DNA from: Lachnospiraceae bacterium
GTDB taxonomy: Bacteria > Bacillota > Clostridia > Lachnospirales > Lachnospiraceae
Reading direction: 5' to 3'
DNA: 64,000 nt
NCBI GenBank assembly: GCA_028693165.1
Contig: JAQUVX010000009.1
Coordinates: 78,682 to 142,681 of the forward strand
Shown one piece after another: positions 16,759 through 24,772 of the stretch (positions are counted from its first letter, which is position 1; the number at the start of each line of letters is the position of its first letter). Made by a program: the position numbers and the translations under genes. Below the pieces are notes generated by a model. The model was not told where the DNA came from. It saw only the letters and a program-made list of their open reading frames with translations, and searched no databases.

Positions 16759-17901
16759 ATGAAATTATTATTTGCATCTGATTCTTTCAAGGGAACACTT
16801 TCCAGCGAACAGACGATGGAGCTGCTTACGAAGGCAGCACAGGAAGTCTTTGAAGGCTGTGACTGCGCCGGAGTGCCGGTGGCTGATGGTGGCGAAGGAA
16901 CGACCGATGCGGTAATTGCCGCAACAAGTGGTGAGAAAATACCGGTTTCTGTACACGGGCCATTGATGGAGCCGGTGCAGACCTATTACGGAAAGCTGGA
17001 TTCCTCCAGGGCGATTCTTGAGATGGCGGCAGCCTCCGGGCTGCCCCTGGTGGAAAGGCAGCTTCGGGACCCACGGAATACAACCACCTACGGAACCGGA
17101 GAGATTCTGCTGGATGCACTGGACAAGGGCTTTACCGATATCTCCATCGCCATCGGCGGATCGGCGACCAACGACGGGGGCATGGGCTGTATGCGTGCTC
17201 TGGGTGCGCGATTCCTGGATGCGAAGGGCGAGGAGCTGGAGGGCAAAGGCTCTGATCTGGCAAAGGTTGCTCACATTGATATCAGCGGCATGGATACGCG
17301 CATTCACGATGTGACCTTCACCGCCATGTGCGATGTCAACAATCCGCTGTGCGGAAAAGATGGCGCGACCTATACCTTTGGAAGACAAAAGGGCGGAACG
17401 CCGGAGGTTTTGGACGAGCTGGAGCTGGGGATGCAGAATTACCGTGACGTGATCCTGCGGGAATTTGGCATCAATTTAGATGAGATGCCCGGAGCCGGTG
17501 CGGCGGGCGGTCTGGGAGGAGCACTCCTGGTATTTTTAAAGGCTGCACTGAAATCCGGGATCGAGACAGTGCTGGATCTGATTGATTTTGATGCGCGCCT
17601 GGAAGGGGTATCCTTAGTGGTAACCGGAGAGGGACGGACGGACTGGCAGTCCTGTTTTGGAAAAGTGATGCAGGGCGTGGGGGTTCGCTGCCGGAACCAT
17701 GGAGTCAAGGTCGTGGCACTGGTCGGAGCCATGGGCGAGGGAGCAGAGCAGATCTTTGATTATGGAATCTGCTCCATGATGACCACGGTCAACGCTGTGA
17801 TGGAGCTGGACGAGGCCCTGGGCAATGCCGAGGAGCTGTACTACAAAGGAGCACTTCGGATGTTCCGCTTTATCAAGACCGGAATGGAACTGAAATTGTA
17901 A
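16759..17901 (+). CDS. garK: Glycerate kinase (GarK/GlxK family)
   Basis: Phosphorylates glycerate, usually to 2-phosphoglycerate, feeding lower glycolysis (380 aa). Family motifs are LLFASDSFKGTLSSEQ at the N-terminus, VADGGEGTTDA, IGGSATNDGGMGCMRALGARF, and VVTGEGRTDWQS near the C-terminus. ATG 16759 follows GGGAG; the in-frame codon at 16744 is less well placed. It lies 27 nt downstream of the permease, completing an uptake-and-phosphorylation module. Confidence 0.93.
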   Translation: MKLLFASDSFKGTLSSEQTMELLTKAAQEVFEGCDCAGVPVADGGEGTTDAVIAATSGEKIPVSVHGPLMEPVQTYYGKLDSSRAILEMAAASGLPLVERQLRDPRNTTTYGTGEILLDALDKGFTDISIAIGGSATNDGGMGCMRALGARFLDAKGEELEGKGSDLAKVAHIDISGMDTRIHDVTFTAMCDVNNPLCGKDGATYTFGRQKGGTPEVLDELELGMQNYRDVILREFGINLDEMPGAGAAGGLGGALLVFLKAALKSGIETVLDLIDFDARLEGVSLVVTGEGRTDWQSCFGKVMQGVGVRCRNHGVKVVALVGAMGEGAEQIFDYGICSMMTTVNAVMELDEALGNAEELYYKGALRMFRFIKTGMELKL

Positions 17902-17922
17902 AAAGTAAGGAGATTAACAACT

Positions 17923-19029
17923 ATGCCGCCAATCAGTGTACTGATCAAGCCATCCTCTGGAAACTGCAATCTGCGCTGTGCGTATTGCTTCTATTATGAT
18001 ACCATGGAAAAGCGCGAGAAGCCTTCCTACGGATTTATGACGGAGCAGACACTGGAGGCGGTGCTGCGGGAGGTGCTTTCCTATGCGGAGGGCAGCTGCA
18101 CCATCGCTTATCAGGGCGGGGAACCGACCTTAAGCGGTCTGCCGTTTTTTGAGAAGTCGATGGAGCTGCAGGAACGATACAACGTCAATCATGTGAAGAT
18201 TTTCAATGCCATCCAGACCAACGGCTATCAGATCAATCAGGACTGGGCGGAGTTTTTTAAAAAGCATCATTTTCTGGTGGGGGTGTCGTTGGACGGCGGC
18301 CCCAAACAGCATGATGTTTACCGCAAAACGCCGAAGGGAGAGGGAAGCTTTTCCCAGGTCATGAAGCATATCGAGCTGCTTCAGAAGGCGGGGGTGGAGT
18401 TTAATATCCTGTCTGTGGTCAACGGCAGGACGGCACCGCACATTCGGAAAAATTATGCATTTTACCGGAAGAATCATCTGGACTATTTACAGTTTATCGC
18501 CTGTCTGGACCCGCTTGGAGAGACGCCGGGACAGAAGGAATATTCGCTGACACCGGAAGCCTACGGCACCTTTTTGATTGAGCTGTTTGATCTGTGGTAT
18601 GCGGATCTTCTGGCGGGGAAGCAGCCGTTTATCCGGCAGTTTGAGAATTACATCGCGATGCTTTTGGGGCAGATGCCGGAGTCGTGCGATATGCGGGGCA
18701 TCTGCGGAATGCAGTACGTGGTGGAGGCGGATGGGGCCGTCTACCCCTGTGATTTCTATGTGCTCGACGCGTACCGGCTGGGCAACTTCCTGACGGATTC
18801 GGTGGAGGTGATCGACCGGAAGCGGGAAGAGATCGGTTTTATCGAGGAATCGAAGCAGAAGGAGGAAGCCTGCACGGGGTGCCGCTATGAGGCGCTTTGC
18901 CGGGGCGGATGCCGCAGAAACAGGATGGAGGAGCAGGGACATCATCAGTATTTCTGCGAATCCTACCAGATGTTTTTCGATGCCTGTCTGCCGCGGATGA
19001 TGGAGATCGCGCGGAACCTGCAGCGGTAA
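17923..19029 (+). CDS. Anaerobic sulfatase-maturating radical SAM enzyme (anSME)
   Basis: A 368-residue radical SAM/SPASM protein that oxidises the active-site Cys or Ser of sulfatases to formylglycine without oxygen. The cluster motif CX3CX2C is at residues 15, 19 and 22 (CNLRCAYC). The C-terminal SPASM region contains CDMRGICG, YPCDFY, CTGCRYEALCRGGC and a final YFC, enough ligands for two auxiliary 4Fe-4S clusters. A sulfatase with a CSPSR motif lies at 26294-27766, about 7.3 kb downstream, and is a likely client. It sits 21 nt after glycerate kinase, and a promoter at 19036 starts a separate unit after it. Confidence 0.93.
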   Translation: MPPISVLIKPSSGNCNLRCAYCFYYDTMEKREKPSYGFMTEQTLEAVLREVLSYAEGSCTIAYQGGEPTLSGLPFFEKSMELQERYNVNHVKIFNAIQTNGYQINQDWAEFFKKHHFLVGVSLDGGPKQHDVYRKTPKGEGSFSQVMKHIELLQKAGVEFNILSVVNGRTAPHIRKNYAFYRKNHLDYLQFIACLDPLGETPGQKEYSLTPEAYGTFLIELFDLWYADLLAGKQPFIRQFENYIAMLLGQMPESCDMRGICGMQYVVEADGAVYPCDFYVLDAYRLGNFLTDSVEVIDRKREEIGFIEESKQKEEACTGCRYEALCRGGCRRNRMEEQGHHQYFCESYQMFFDACLPRMMEIARNLQR

Positions 19030-19035
19030 AACCGC

Positions 19036-19063
19036 TTGCAATTTCAGACGGATTTGGTATAAT
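19036..19063 (+). promoter_or_regulatory. Sigma-A promoter for the ECF transporter leader
   Basis: TTGCAA (19036-19041), 16-nt spacer, perfect TATAAT (19058-19063). Transcription would start near 19070, giving an untranslated leader of about 340 nt. Confidence 0.65.
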
Positions 19064-19069
19064 AAGAGC

Positions 19070-19204
19070 ATTCGACGGCACAAGCCGATACGAGGCGGAT
19101 CAAGTCCGGAGATAACGATTACAGGACAAGTTCATAACGACAAACCAGATACCAGGAAGGTAGTGACATTCAGAAGAATGTTGTACGTTTCTGGTATTTT
19201 TATC
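19070..19204 (+). promoter_or_regulatory. Structured 5' leader with terminator, riboswitch-like, class unknown
   Basis: After the promoter come two small hairpins (CGGC-ACAA-GCCG and CGGA-N5-TCCG) and a repeated ATAACGA word. A terminator-like stem follows (19149-19158 with 19188-19197) around an inner ACATT/AATGT hairpin, then a T run to 19201. Downstream genes encode a vitamin-type ECF S component and a kinase, which fits cis regulation by a ligand. I could not match TPP, cobalamin, preQ1, THF or guanidine aptamers by eye. Confidence 0.35.
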
Positions 19205-19289
19205 TTGTAAGGAGATAAGACTCCCACCTCTATAGGTGGCGAGTAAAGAAACAAACTTGTCTTGGTGGGAGTCCAATCTCCTTCCAAGA
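19203..19289. repeat. Long imperfect inverted repeat, IS200/IS605-end-like remnant
   Basis: Arms 19203-19228 and 19264-19289 match at 23 of 26 positions. CCACC at 19224-19228 can pair either locally with GGTGG (19235-19239) or distally with 19264-19268. The sequence resembles subterminal hairpins of TnpB-carrying elements as I remember them, but no transposase is present. 19312-19381 carries two more perfect hairpins (AGGCACGC/GCGTGCCT enclosing GTCATGC/GCATGAC; CAAGTACGCC/GGCGTACTTG). Confidence 0.4.
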
Positions 19290-19413
19290 TAAAGCCTCCG
19301 GCGGATTGCAGAGGCACGCAGATGTATTTGTCATGCGTAGCATGACGCGTGCCTCGCAGCAAGTACGCCGGGGCGTACTTGAATTGTATCTGTAAGGAAA
19401 AGAGGATAAGGAA

Positions 19414-19950
19414 ATGAGAACAAGAACAAAGACAACAAACATGGTGCTCTCTGCGGCACTGCTGGCGATCGGCATGGTGCTGCCGTTTCTGACCGGACAG
19501 ATTCAGGTGATCGGAAACAAGATTTCGCCGATGCATCTGCCGGTGCTGATCTGCGGATATGTGTGCGGCTGGCAGTACGGACTGGCCGTGGGCATCATTC
19601 TTCCGATTCTGCGCAGTCTGACCTTCGGTATGCCGCCGCTGATGCCGACCGCCGCGGCCATGGCCGTGGAGATGGGCGTATATGGTCTGATGACCGGACT
19701 TTTGTATGCCACGCTGCCGAAGAAGAACAGCTCGATCTATATCTCCCTGATCGCAGCCATGATTCTGGGCCGTCTTGCGTGGGGAATGGCAAGTGTGGTA
19801 TTATATGGACTGGCAGGCACCGGAAAGGTGTTCACGCTGCCGATGTTTTTCACGGGAGCCGTGATCAATGCGGTTCCGGCGCTGATTATACAGATTATTT
19901 TGATTCCGGCGATCGTGATTGCACTGAAGAAAGCGAAGCTTATGGACTGA
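19414..19950 (+). CDS. ECF transporter S component, substrate unknown
   Basis: A 178-residue integral membrane protein with about six hydrophobic segments, the size and layout of substrate-capture subunits of energy-coupling factor transporters. Landmarks are AALLAIGMVLPFLTGQIQVIG, MHLPVLICGYVCGWQYGLAVG and MPTAAAMAVEMGVYGLMTGLLY. It would use the shared EcfAA'T module encoded elsewhere. The following kinase (gap 11 nt) may trap the imported vitamin or nucleoside by phosphorylation. The long structured leader suggests ligand-controlled expression. I cannot name the substrate. Confidence 0.82.
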   Translation: MRTRTKTTNMVLSAALLAIGMVLPFLTGQIQVIGNKISPMHLPVLICGYVCGWQYGLAVGIILPILRSLTFGMPPLMPTAAAMAVEMGVYGLMTGLLYATLPKKNSSIYISLIAAMILGRLAWGMASVVLYGLAGTGKVFTLPMFFTGAVINAVPALIIQIILIPAIVIALKKAKLMD

Positions 19951-19961
19951 GAGGATTTATG

Positions 19962-20630
19962 ATGGAAGAACAACGAGAAGACGCTGCCCTGAAGGACAGC
20001 ATATGGTACCGGAAGGTATCGGGAGAGATTGAGCAGGCGTTGAAGAGAAGTAGTAGCGGTGCGGGGAGCAGCGCTGATTGCGGTGCCGGGAGTGCCGCTG
20101 CCGGTGATCTGCTCCGGCCGGTGCTGGTGGCGATTGACGGCCCCTGCACCAGCGGCAAGACGACACTGGCCCGGCTTCTCGCCGGGGAGTTTGACTGCAA
20201 TGTGTTTCATATGGATGACTTTTTTCTGCGCCCGGAGCAGAGGACGCCGGAGCGGCTTGCGCAAATCGGCGGAAATGTGGATTATGAACGGTTTCAGGAG
20301 GAGGTTCTAAAGCCGGTTTTGGAAGGGCGTCCGGTGTGCTATCGGCGCTATGACTGCGGTCAGAAAACGCTGGCCGATCAGGTTCTGGCTCCGGTTCGCC
20401 GCCTCAATCTGATCGAGGGCTCTTACAGTCTGCATCCTTATTTTGGAAATTGTTATGATCTGGCCTATTGCCTGGCGATTGACCCGGAGGAGCAGAAGAT
20501 GCGAATCCTGAGACGAAACGGGGAATCCATGCTGGAGCGTTTCGTCAGCGAATGGATTCCCAAAGAAAATGCGTATCTTGATACCTTTAAGATTCGGGAG
20601 ACTGCAGATGTTCTCGCACCTGCTGAATGA
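19962..20630 (+). CDS. P-loop kinase of the uridine kinase/pantothenate kinase-like superfamily
   Basis: A 222-residue nucleoside or vitamin kinase-like protein. Walker A is IDGPCTSGKTT near residue 58, followed by NVFHMDDFFLRPEQRTPERL, where the DD is typical of uridine kinase-like enzymes, and YRRYDCGQKTL. Residues 1-50 form a poorly conserved Ser/Ala/Gly-rich extension. ATGs at 19959 and 19962 are both possible; the second has better spacing from AGAGG. Its last 44 bp overlap the convergent DUF3842 gene. The adjacent ECF S component suggests it phosphorylates the imported compound. Confidence 0.78.
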   Translation: MEEQREDAALKDSIWYRKVSGEIEQALKRSSSGAGSSADCGAGSAAAGDLLRPVLVAIDGPCTSGKTTLARLLAGEFDCNVFHMDDFFLRPEQRTPERLAQIGGNVDYERFQEEVLKPVLEGRPVCYRRYDCGQKTLADQVLAPVRRLNLIEGSYSLHPYFGNCYDLAYCLAIDPEEQKMRILRRNGESMLERFVSEWIPKENAYLDTFKIRETADVLAPAE

Positions 20631-21009
20631 CAATGGCGATGATCTCGTTGAGAGACATGTTTTCACAGCCTGCCACGTGATGATTGCACCGGTTGACCGG
20701 CATCAGAAGCTGGCAGGCTTTGCTTTGCCCTACGGCAACCGCCATGGCCGGGGTCACTTCACCGAAGAGAGAGTCCGCGATGACGATTCCGATCGGCCCG
20801 ATGATGATATCGGAGTCGCGGGCCGCCACGATCACCGGATTCTCCCCGGTAGCGCCGTAGTCGGCACCGGCTTTGAGCATGGCTGCCGTGGCGATGCTGT
20901 TGGTTCCAATGGCAAGAAGCTCCTGCTTCGGAAATTCTTTTTTCAGCTGTTCTACGATGGCTTTCCCCATCCGGCCGCCCTGGCCGTCAATGATCGTAAT
21001 TTTTTTCAT
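20587..21009 (-). CDS. DUF3842 family protein
   Basis: A 140-residue protein of the DUF3842 family, function unknown, common in Clostridia. It begins with a dinucleotide-binding-like stretch MKKITIIDGQGGRMGKAIVEQL and continues IGTNSIATAAMLKAGADYGATGENPVIVAARDSDIIIGPIGIV, a Rossmann-like pattern. The ATG at 21009 is the first in the frame. It is convergent with the P-loop kinase and overlaps it by 44 bp, which suggests antisense interference. It is divergent from the DJ-1 gene, with a 133-bp AT-rich shared promoter region. Confidence 0.85.
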   Translation of the reverse strand: MKKITIIDGQGGRMGKAIVEQLKKEFPKQELLAIGTNSIATAAMLKAGADYGATGENPVIVAARDSDIIIGPIGIVIADSLFGEVTPAMAVAVGQSKACQLLMPVNRCNHHVAGCENMSLNEIIAIVIQQVREHLQSPES

Positions 21010-21142
21010 ATGTAAAATCCTCAGTTCCGGTTAAAAAAGGTTGTTTTTCTACAAAAATCAGTTTATCATAAAAAGAGAAAAATGTAAAATATGCCGTGAT
21101 CCGACAGGATCTGGCTGCAAAGCAGCAGAAAGGGGTATCAAC

Positions 21143-21694
21143 ATGGCAAAAGCATATGCAATGATTGCAAATGGAACGGAGGAGGCGGAGTGCCTCGGCG
21201 TGGTGGATATTTTGAGAAGAAGCGGGATTGAGACGGTGCTGGTATCGGTGGAGGCCGGCAAAGATGTGGTGTCCTCCCACAATGTGCGCATTCAGGCGGA
21301 CGCGACGGTGGCGGAGACGGATTTCTCCGATGGAGACGTGATTTTCCTGCCGGGCGGTATGCCGGGTTCGGAGCATTTATCTGCATGCGAACCGCTGATC
21401 GCAGCGATCAGACAGTCGATCGCAGACGGAAGAAGAATCGCCGCAATCTGTGCAGCACCGGCAGTCGTTCTGGGCCGCCACGGACTGTTGGCCGGAAAGC
21501 GCGCAACCTGCTATCCGGGCTTTGAGGGAGACTTAAAAGATGCCGAGTATGTCCTGGAGGGCGTTGTGACCGACGGCATCTTCACCACCGGCAAAGGCCT
21601 CGGTGTCGTGCTGGATCTGGGTCTGGAGATCGTGAGACTGCTGATCAGCGAAGAAGCCGCAGAGAAGACAAAGAAGGCAATCCAGTATTGTTAA
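21143..21694 (+). CDS. DJ-1/PfpI family protein (DJ-1 clade)
   Basis: A 183-residue DJ-1 superfamily protein, related to YajL/ThiJ; members act as glyoxalase or deglycase-like or chaperone-type stress proteins. The nucleophile elbow AAICAAPAVV places the reactive cysteine at residue 103, with the conserved Glu pair in NGTEEAE near residue 13. PGGMPGSEHL and VVTDGIFTTGKG are also family marks. The frame opens at 21041, but only the ATG at 21143 gives the standard N-terminus (MAKAYAMIANGTEEAE), preceded by GAAAGGGG. A strong hairpin follows the gene. Confidence 0.92.
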   Translation: MAKAYAMIANGTEEAECLGVVDILRRSGIETVLVSVEAGKDVVSSHNVRIQADATVAETDFSDGDVIFLPGGMPGSEHLSACEPLIAAIRQSIADGRRIAAICAAPAVVLGRHGLLAGKRATCYPGFEGDLKDAEYVLEGVVTDGIFTTGKGLGVVLDLGLEIVRLLISEEAAEKTKKAIQYC

Positions 21695-21734
21695 AACCCG
21701 GTTTTTCCCTTAGACAGCCATAATGTGACAGCAG

Positions 21735-21771
21735 GTTCCCCCGCCTCAAAGACGATTTGAGGTGGGGGAAC
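21735..21771. terminator. Hairpin after DJ-1 gene
   Basis: A 16-bp stem (21735-21750 with 21756-21771, one G-U pair) and 5-nt loop. No clear T run follows, but the stem is very stable. The rest of 21772-21967 is AT-rich leader or promoter without recognisable aptamer. Confidence 0.55.
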
Positions 21772-21967
21772 TTGTCATATCAATAATTTGAAACAAATAT
21801 CAAAAATTCAAAACTTCTGACTGCTCCAGTTTCCAAAGTATCAAAAAATCCATAAAAACCATAAGAAATTTGATATACGGGAGAAAGAAAGTAACGTATG
21901 ATAAAAACAACCAAGAGGCAGTGTGATGCGGTCCGGGGAGACCGTGAAGAAAGGGAGGGTTTATTTT

Positions 21968-23086
21968 ATGAAGAAGAAACTGATTAGTGCTTTGATGGCA
22001 ACAGCAATGGTAACGACAGCGTTGGCAGGCTGTGCACCGAAGCCGGTGGAGAGTACCACCGCAGCTCCGGCCGAGACAGCAGCTCCGGCAGCAGGCGAGA
22101 CCACCGCAGCAGGACAAACCGCAGCCGCAGACACCGCAGATCTTCCGGTGCTGAAAGTAGCTGTGATGCCATTCTTAAACAGTATTCCGATCGTTTATAT
22201 GCAGAATGAGGGACTGGATGTTGCCAACGGCTTCAAGATTGAGCCGGTTTACTTTGCAAACGGCGGCGCCATGAACGAAGCGCTGGCAGCAGATCAGTGG
22301 GAAGTAGGAACCCTGAGTGCAGCCGCCGTCAACTCACTGGCAATCTACGGTGCGTACTGTATCGCAGATATCGGACATTCTGAGGGCGGCCTGTACACTC
22401 TGAGCAAACAGGATTCTCCAATCGCACAGGTGAAGGGTGCAAATCCTTCTTACCCGGACATATATGGTGATGCAGAGACGTTGAAGGGTGCGATCATCGC
22501 AACCAACACCGGTACCATCTCCCATTTGAACGTAATCAAATGGCTGGAAAAATTCGGTCTGACTACCGAAGATGTCGAAATCGTACATATGGATTTTCCA
22601 TCCGCATACCAGGCACTGATGACCGGTAACTGTGATGTCGCTGCCCTGAATCCTCCGACCTCCTATGTGGCAGAGGGCGAAGGCATGGTAGTAACCTCCA
22701 GTCTGACAGCACTGGAAGTTCCGCAGTTTGATTCCATTATCGTAAGCAATAAAGCGTTTACCGACCGCAAAGACGTGCTGGTAAACTATACAAAGGCATT
22801 CTTCCAGGCAACCGATGCACTGCAGGCTGACCCGGATATGGCAGCACAGCTTCTGCTTGACTGGTATACCGAGAATGGTTCCGAGTCTGCAATCGAGTCC
22901 TGCAAAACCGAGATTACCACCAGACCGTTTGTTACCTCTGACGAGGAGAAAACCATCTCCATCGGCGATTCTGTACAGGTGACCGGAGAATTCTGGGTAT
23001 CTCAGGAACTGCTGGATGAAGCAAAATTCCCGGAGATCGCAAAACATATTGATGATACCATCGTGAAAGAAGCACTGGGTTTCTAA
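21968..23086 (+). CDS. Solute-binding lipoprotein, NMT1/SsuA-like ABC importer
   Basis: A 372-residue extracellular binding protein of the taurine/alkanesulfonate/nitrate/HMP class. The signal peptide ends in lipobox ALAGC, followed by an Ala/Thr-rich linker of about 30 residues. The folded part contains LPVLKVAVMPFLNSIPIVYM, EALAADQWEVGTLSAAAVNSLA and DFPSAYQALMTGNCDVAALNPP. ATG 21968 has a strong GGGAGGG site; the frame opens at 21923. It heads a run with two permeases, two ATPases and a sulfatase, so an organosulfur compound, possibly a sulfate ester, is the likely ligand. Confidence 0.9.
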   Translation: MKKKLISALMATAMVTTALAGCAPKPVESTTAAPAETAAPAAGETTAAGQTAAADTADLPVLKVAVMPFLNSIPIVYMQNEGLDVANGFKIEPVYFANGGAMNEALAADQWEVGTLSAAAVNSLAIYGAYCIADIGHSEGGLYTLSKQDSPIAQVKGANPSYPDIYGDAETLKGAIIATNTGTISHLNVIKWLEKFGLTTEDVEIVHMDFPSAYQALMTGNCDVAALNPPTSYVAEGEGMVVTSSLTALEVPQFDSIIVSNKAFTDRKDVLVNYTKAFFQATDALQADPDMAAQLLLDWYTENGSESAIESCKTEITTRPFVTSDEEKTISIGDSVQVTGEFWVSQELLDEAKFPEIAKHIDDTIVKEALGF

Positions 23087-23109
23087 ATTAAACGAGTTGG
23101 CTAACGTGG

Positions 23110-23133
23110 GAAGGTGTCGGATGCGGCACCTTC
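23110..23133 (+). terminator. Hairpin between binding protein and permease genes
   Basis: 10-bp stem (23110-23119 with 23124-23133, one G-U pair) and GATG loop in the 97-nt gap. Such hairpins commonly lower expression of transporter genes relative to the binding protein. Confidence 0.5.
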
Positions 23134-23183
23134 TCTTCAATCAGAGGAGACGTTTCAAACAAAAAGAAAGGTGGTAATTCATC

Positions 23184-23987
23184 GTGACAGAGATGGAAAA
23201 AAAGAAACAGCGCGAGAATCGCAAATTTGCCTGCATCTCCGTATGTTCCCTGAGTGCATTTTTTATCATCTGGTATATCGCGACTGCAATCCTGCATCTG
23301 ATGCCGGATTACTGTCTGCCAAGCCCGGTTCAGGTGCTTCAGGCCTTTATTTACAAGCTGAACCATAAGGCACCGGACGGAGGAACCCTGTTCCAGCACA
23401 TCGTGGCAAGCTTAAAGGTCGCCCTGAGCGGATATCTTCTGGGTGCCGTGATCGGAATCCCGTTGGGAATCTGCATGGCGTGGTTTCGGAAAATTGACCT
23501 GTTTGTGACTCCGCTGTTTGACCTGGTTCGCCCGGTTCCGACCATCGCCTGGATCCCGCTGATGATCCTGTGGTTTGGTATCGGCCTGGGTGCAAAGGCA
23601 GCGATCATCTTCGTTTCGGCCTTTATCCCCTGCGTCATCAACTCCTACGCGGGCATCAAGCAGACCAAACCGGTGCATCTCTGGGTGGCACAGACTTTCG
23701 GTGCTTCTCGCACCAAGATGCTCTTTACCGTAGCGATTCCGACGGCTATGCCGCTGATCTTTACGGGACTTCGCATTTCGCTGCAGGCAGCATGGACGAC
23801 TTTGTGCGCGGCTGAGATGCTGGCTGCAAACAAAGGTCTGGGCTACATGATCCAGTTGAACCGTTCGCTGGCAAGAGCGGATCTGATCATCGTCGGCATG
23901 CTGACCATCGGATTCATCGGCACACTGTTCGCAGTGGTGCTTGGCAAGATGGAGGATCACATGGTGAAGGGAGGAAAGAAATCATGA
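23184..23987 (+). CDS. ABC transporter permease, SsuC-like (1)
   Basis: A 267-residue inner-membrane permease with about six membrane segments and the BPD_transp_1 EAA-loop region WVAQTFGASRTKMLFTVAIPTAMPLIFTGLRI. The charged N-terminus (TEMEKKKQRENRK) precedes the first helix. The start is GTG at 23184 with AAAGGTGG about 10 nt upstream. Its last 4 nt overlap the next permease gene. The two non-identical permeases imply a heterodimeric channel. Confidence 0.92.
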   Translation: MTEMEKKKQRENRKFACISVCSLSAFFIIWYIATAILHLMPDYCLPSPVQVLQAFIYKLNHKAPDGGTLFQHIVASLKVALSGYLLGAVIGIPLGICMAWFRKIDLFVTPLFDLVRPVPTIAWIPLMILWFGIGLGAKAAIIFVSAFIPCVINSYAGIKQTKPVHLWVAQTFGASRTKMLFTVAIPTAMPLIFTGLRISLQAAWTTLCAAEMLAANKGLGYMIQLNRSLARADLIIVGMLTIGFIGTLFAVVLGKMEDHMVKGGKKS

Positions 23988-24772
23988 AGAAAAAATTCGT
24001 AGGAGAAAAAGCGGAGAAAACAATCTACGCGATTCTGGCGATTGCAACGTTCTTTCTTGCATGGGCTTTCATCACCACCTTCACGGCGGCGAAGGAGACC
24101 ACACCGGGACCGATCGAGGTTCTGAAGCTTCTGGTTACCTCCTTCTTCCAGCCGATTGGACGCTACACCGTCTACGGGCATCTGTACTACAGCATCCGCC
24201 GCGTGCTGATCGGCTACACGGTAGCGACGGTGCTGGGAATCATCGTGGGACTTTCCATGGGAACCTCCCGCTATGCGGAAGCCATCATCAAACCGATTTT
24301 TGAGATGATCCGCCCAATTCCGCCGATTGCCTGGATTCCGCTGGTAATCCTGTGGTTTGGCGTAGGAGAACTTCCCAAATATGCAATTATTTTTATCGGG
24401 TCCTTCACCAATGTCACGCTGAATGCCTATACGGGAGCACAGCGCGTGGACCCAACCCTGGTCGGCTGTGCCAGAATGCTGGGAACCAGCGAACGGGATA
24501 TTTTCTTAAGAGTTATTCTCCCGTCCAGTATGCCGCAGATCTTTGCAGGAATGCAGGTGGCGCTGTCCACCGCATGGATGGCAGTTCTGGCAGCGGAGAT
24601 GATCGGAGCCCAGGAGGGCTGCGGCTGGATTATCCTGCGAGGCAGTGATACCACGAATATTCCGCTGGTACTGGTGGGCATGGTCATCATCGGCGTGGTT
24701 GGATTATTCCTGGCAACGATTATGAGAATGGCAGAAAGGAAGGTATGCGCATGGAACCGAATGGACGTATAG
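23984..24772 (+). CDS. ABC transporter permease, SsuC-like (2)
   Basis: A 262-residue permease paralogous to the preceding gene, with about six membrane segments. RPIPPIAWIPLVILWFGVGELPKYAIIF is the conserved mid-region (compare RPVPTIAWIPLMILWFGIG in the first permease), and the EAA loop is ARMLGTSERDIFLRVILPSSMPQIFAGMQVAL. It overlaps its upstream neighbour by 4 nt and the downstream ATPase by 28 nt, so the four ABC subunit genes are tightly coupled. Probably forms a heterodimer with the first permease. Confidence 0.92.
   Translation: MKKKFVGEKAEKTIYAILAIATFFLAWAFITTFTAAKETTPGPIEVLKLLVTSFFQPIGRYTVYGHLYYSIRRVLIGYTVATVLGIIVGLSMGTSRYAEAIIKPIFEMIRPIPPIAWIPLVILWFGVGELPKYAIIFIGSFTNVTLNAYTGAQRVDPTLVGCARMLGTSERDIFLRVILPSSMPQIFAGMQVALSTAWMAVLAAEMIGAQEGCGWIILRGSDTTNIPLVLVGMVIIGVVGLFLATIMRMAERKVCAWNRMDV

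Noticed and set aside
21772-21967. TPP or xanthine riboswitch before the NMT1-like transporter
   Set aside because: The leader is AT-rich and lacks the conserved TPP core words; no matching aptamer pattern was found.
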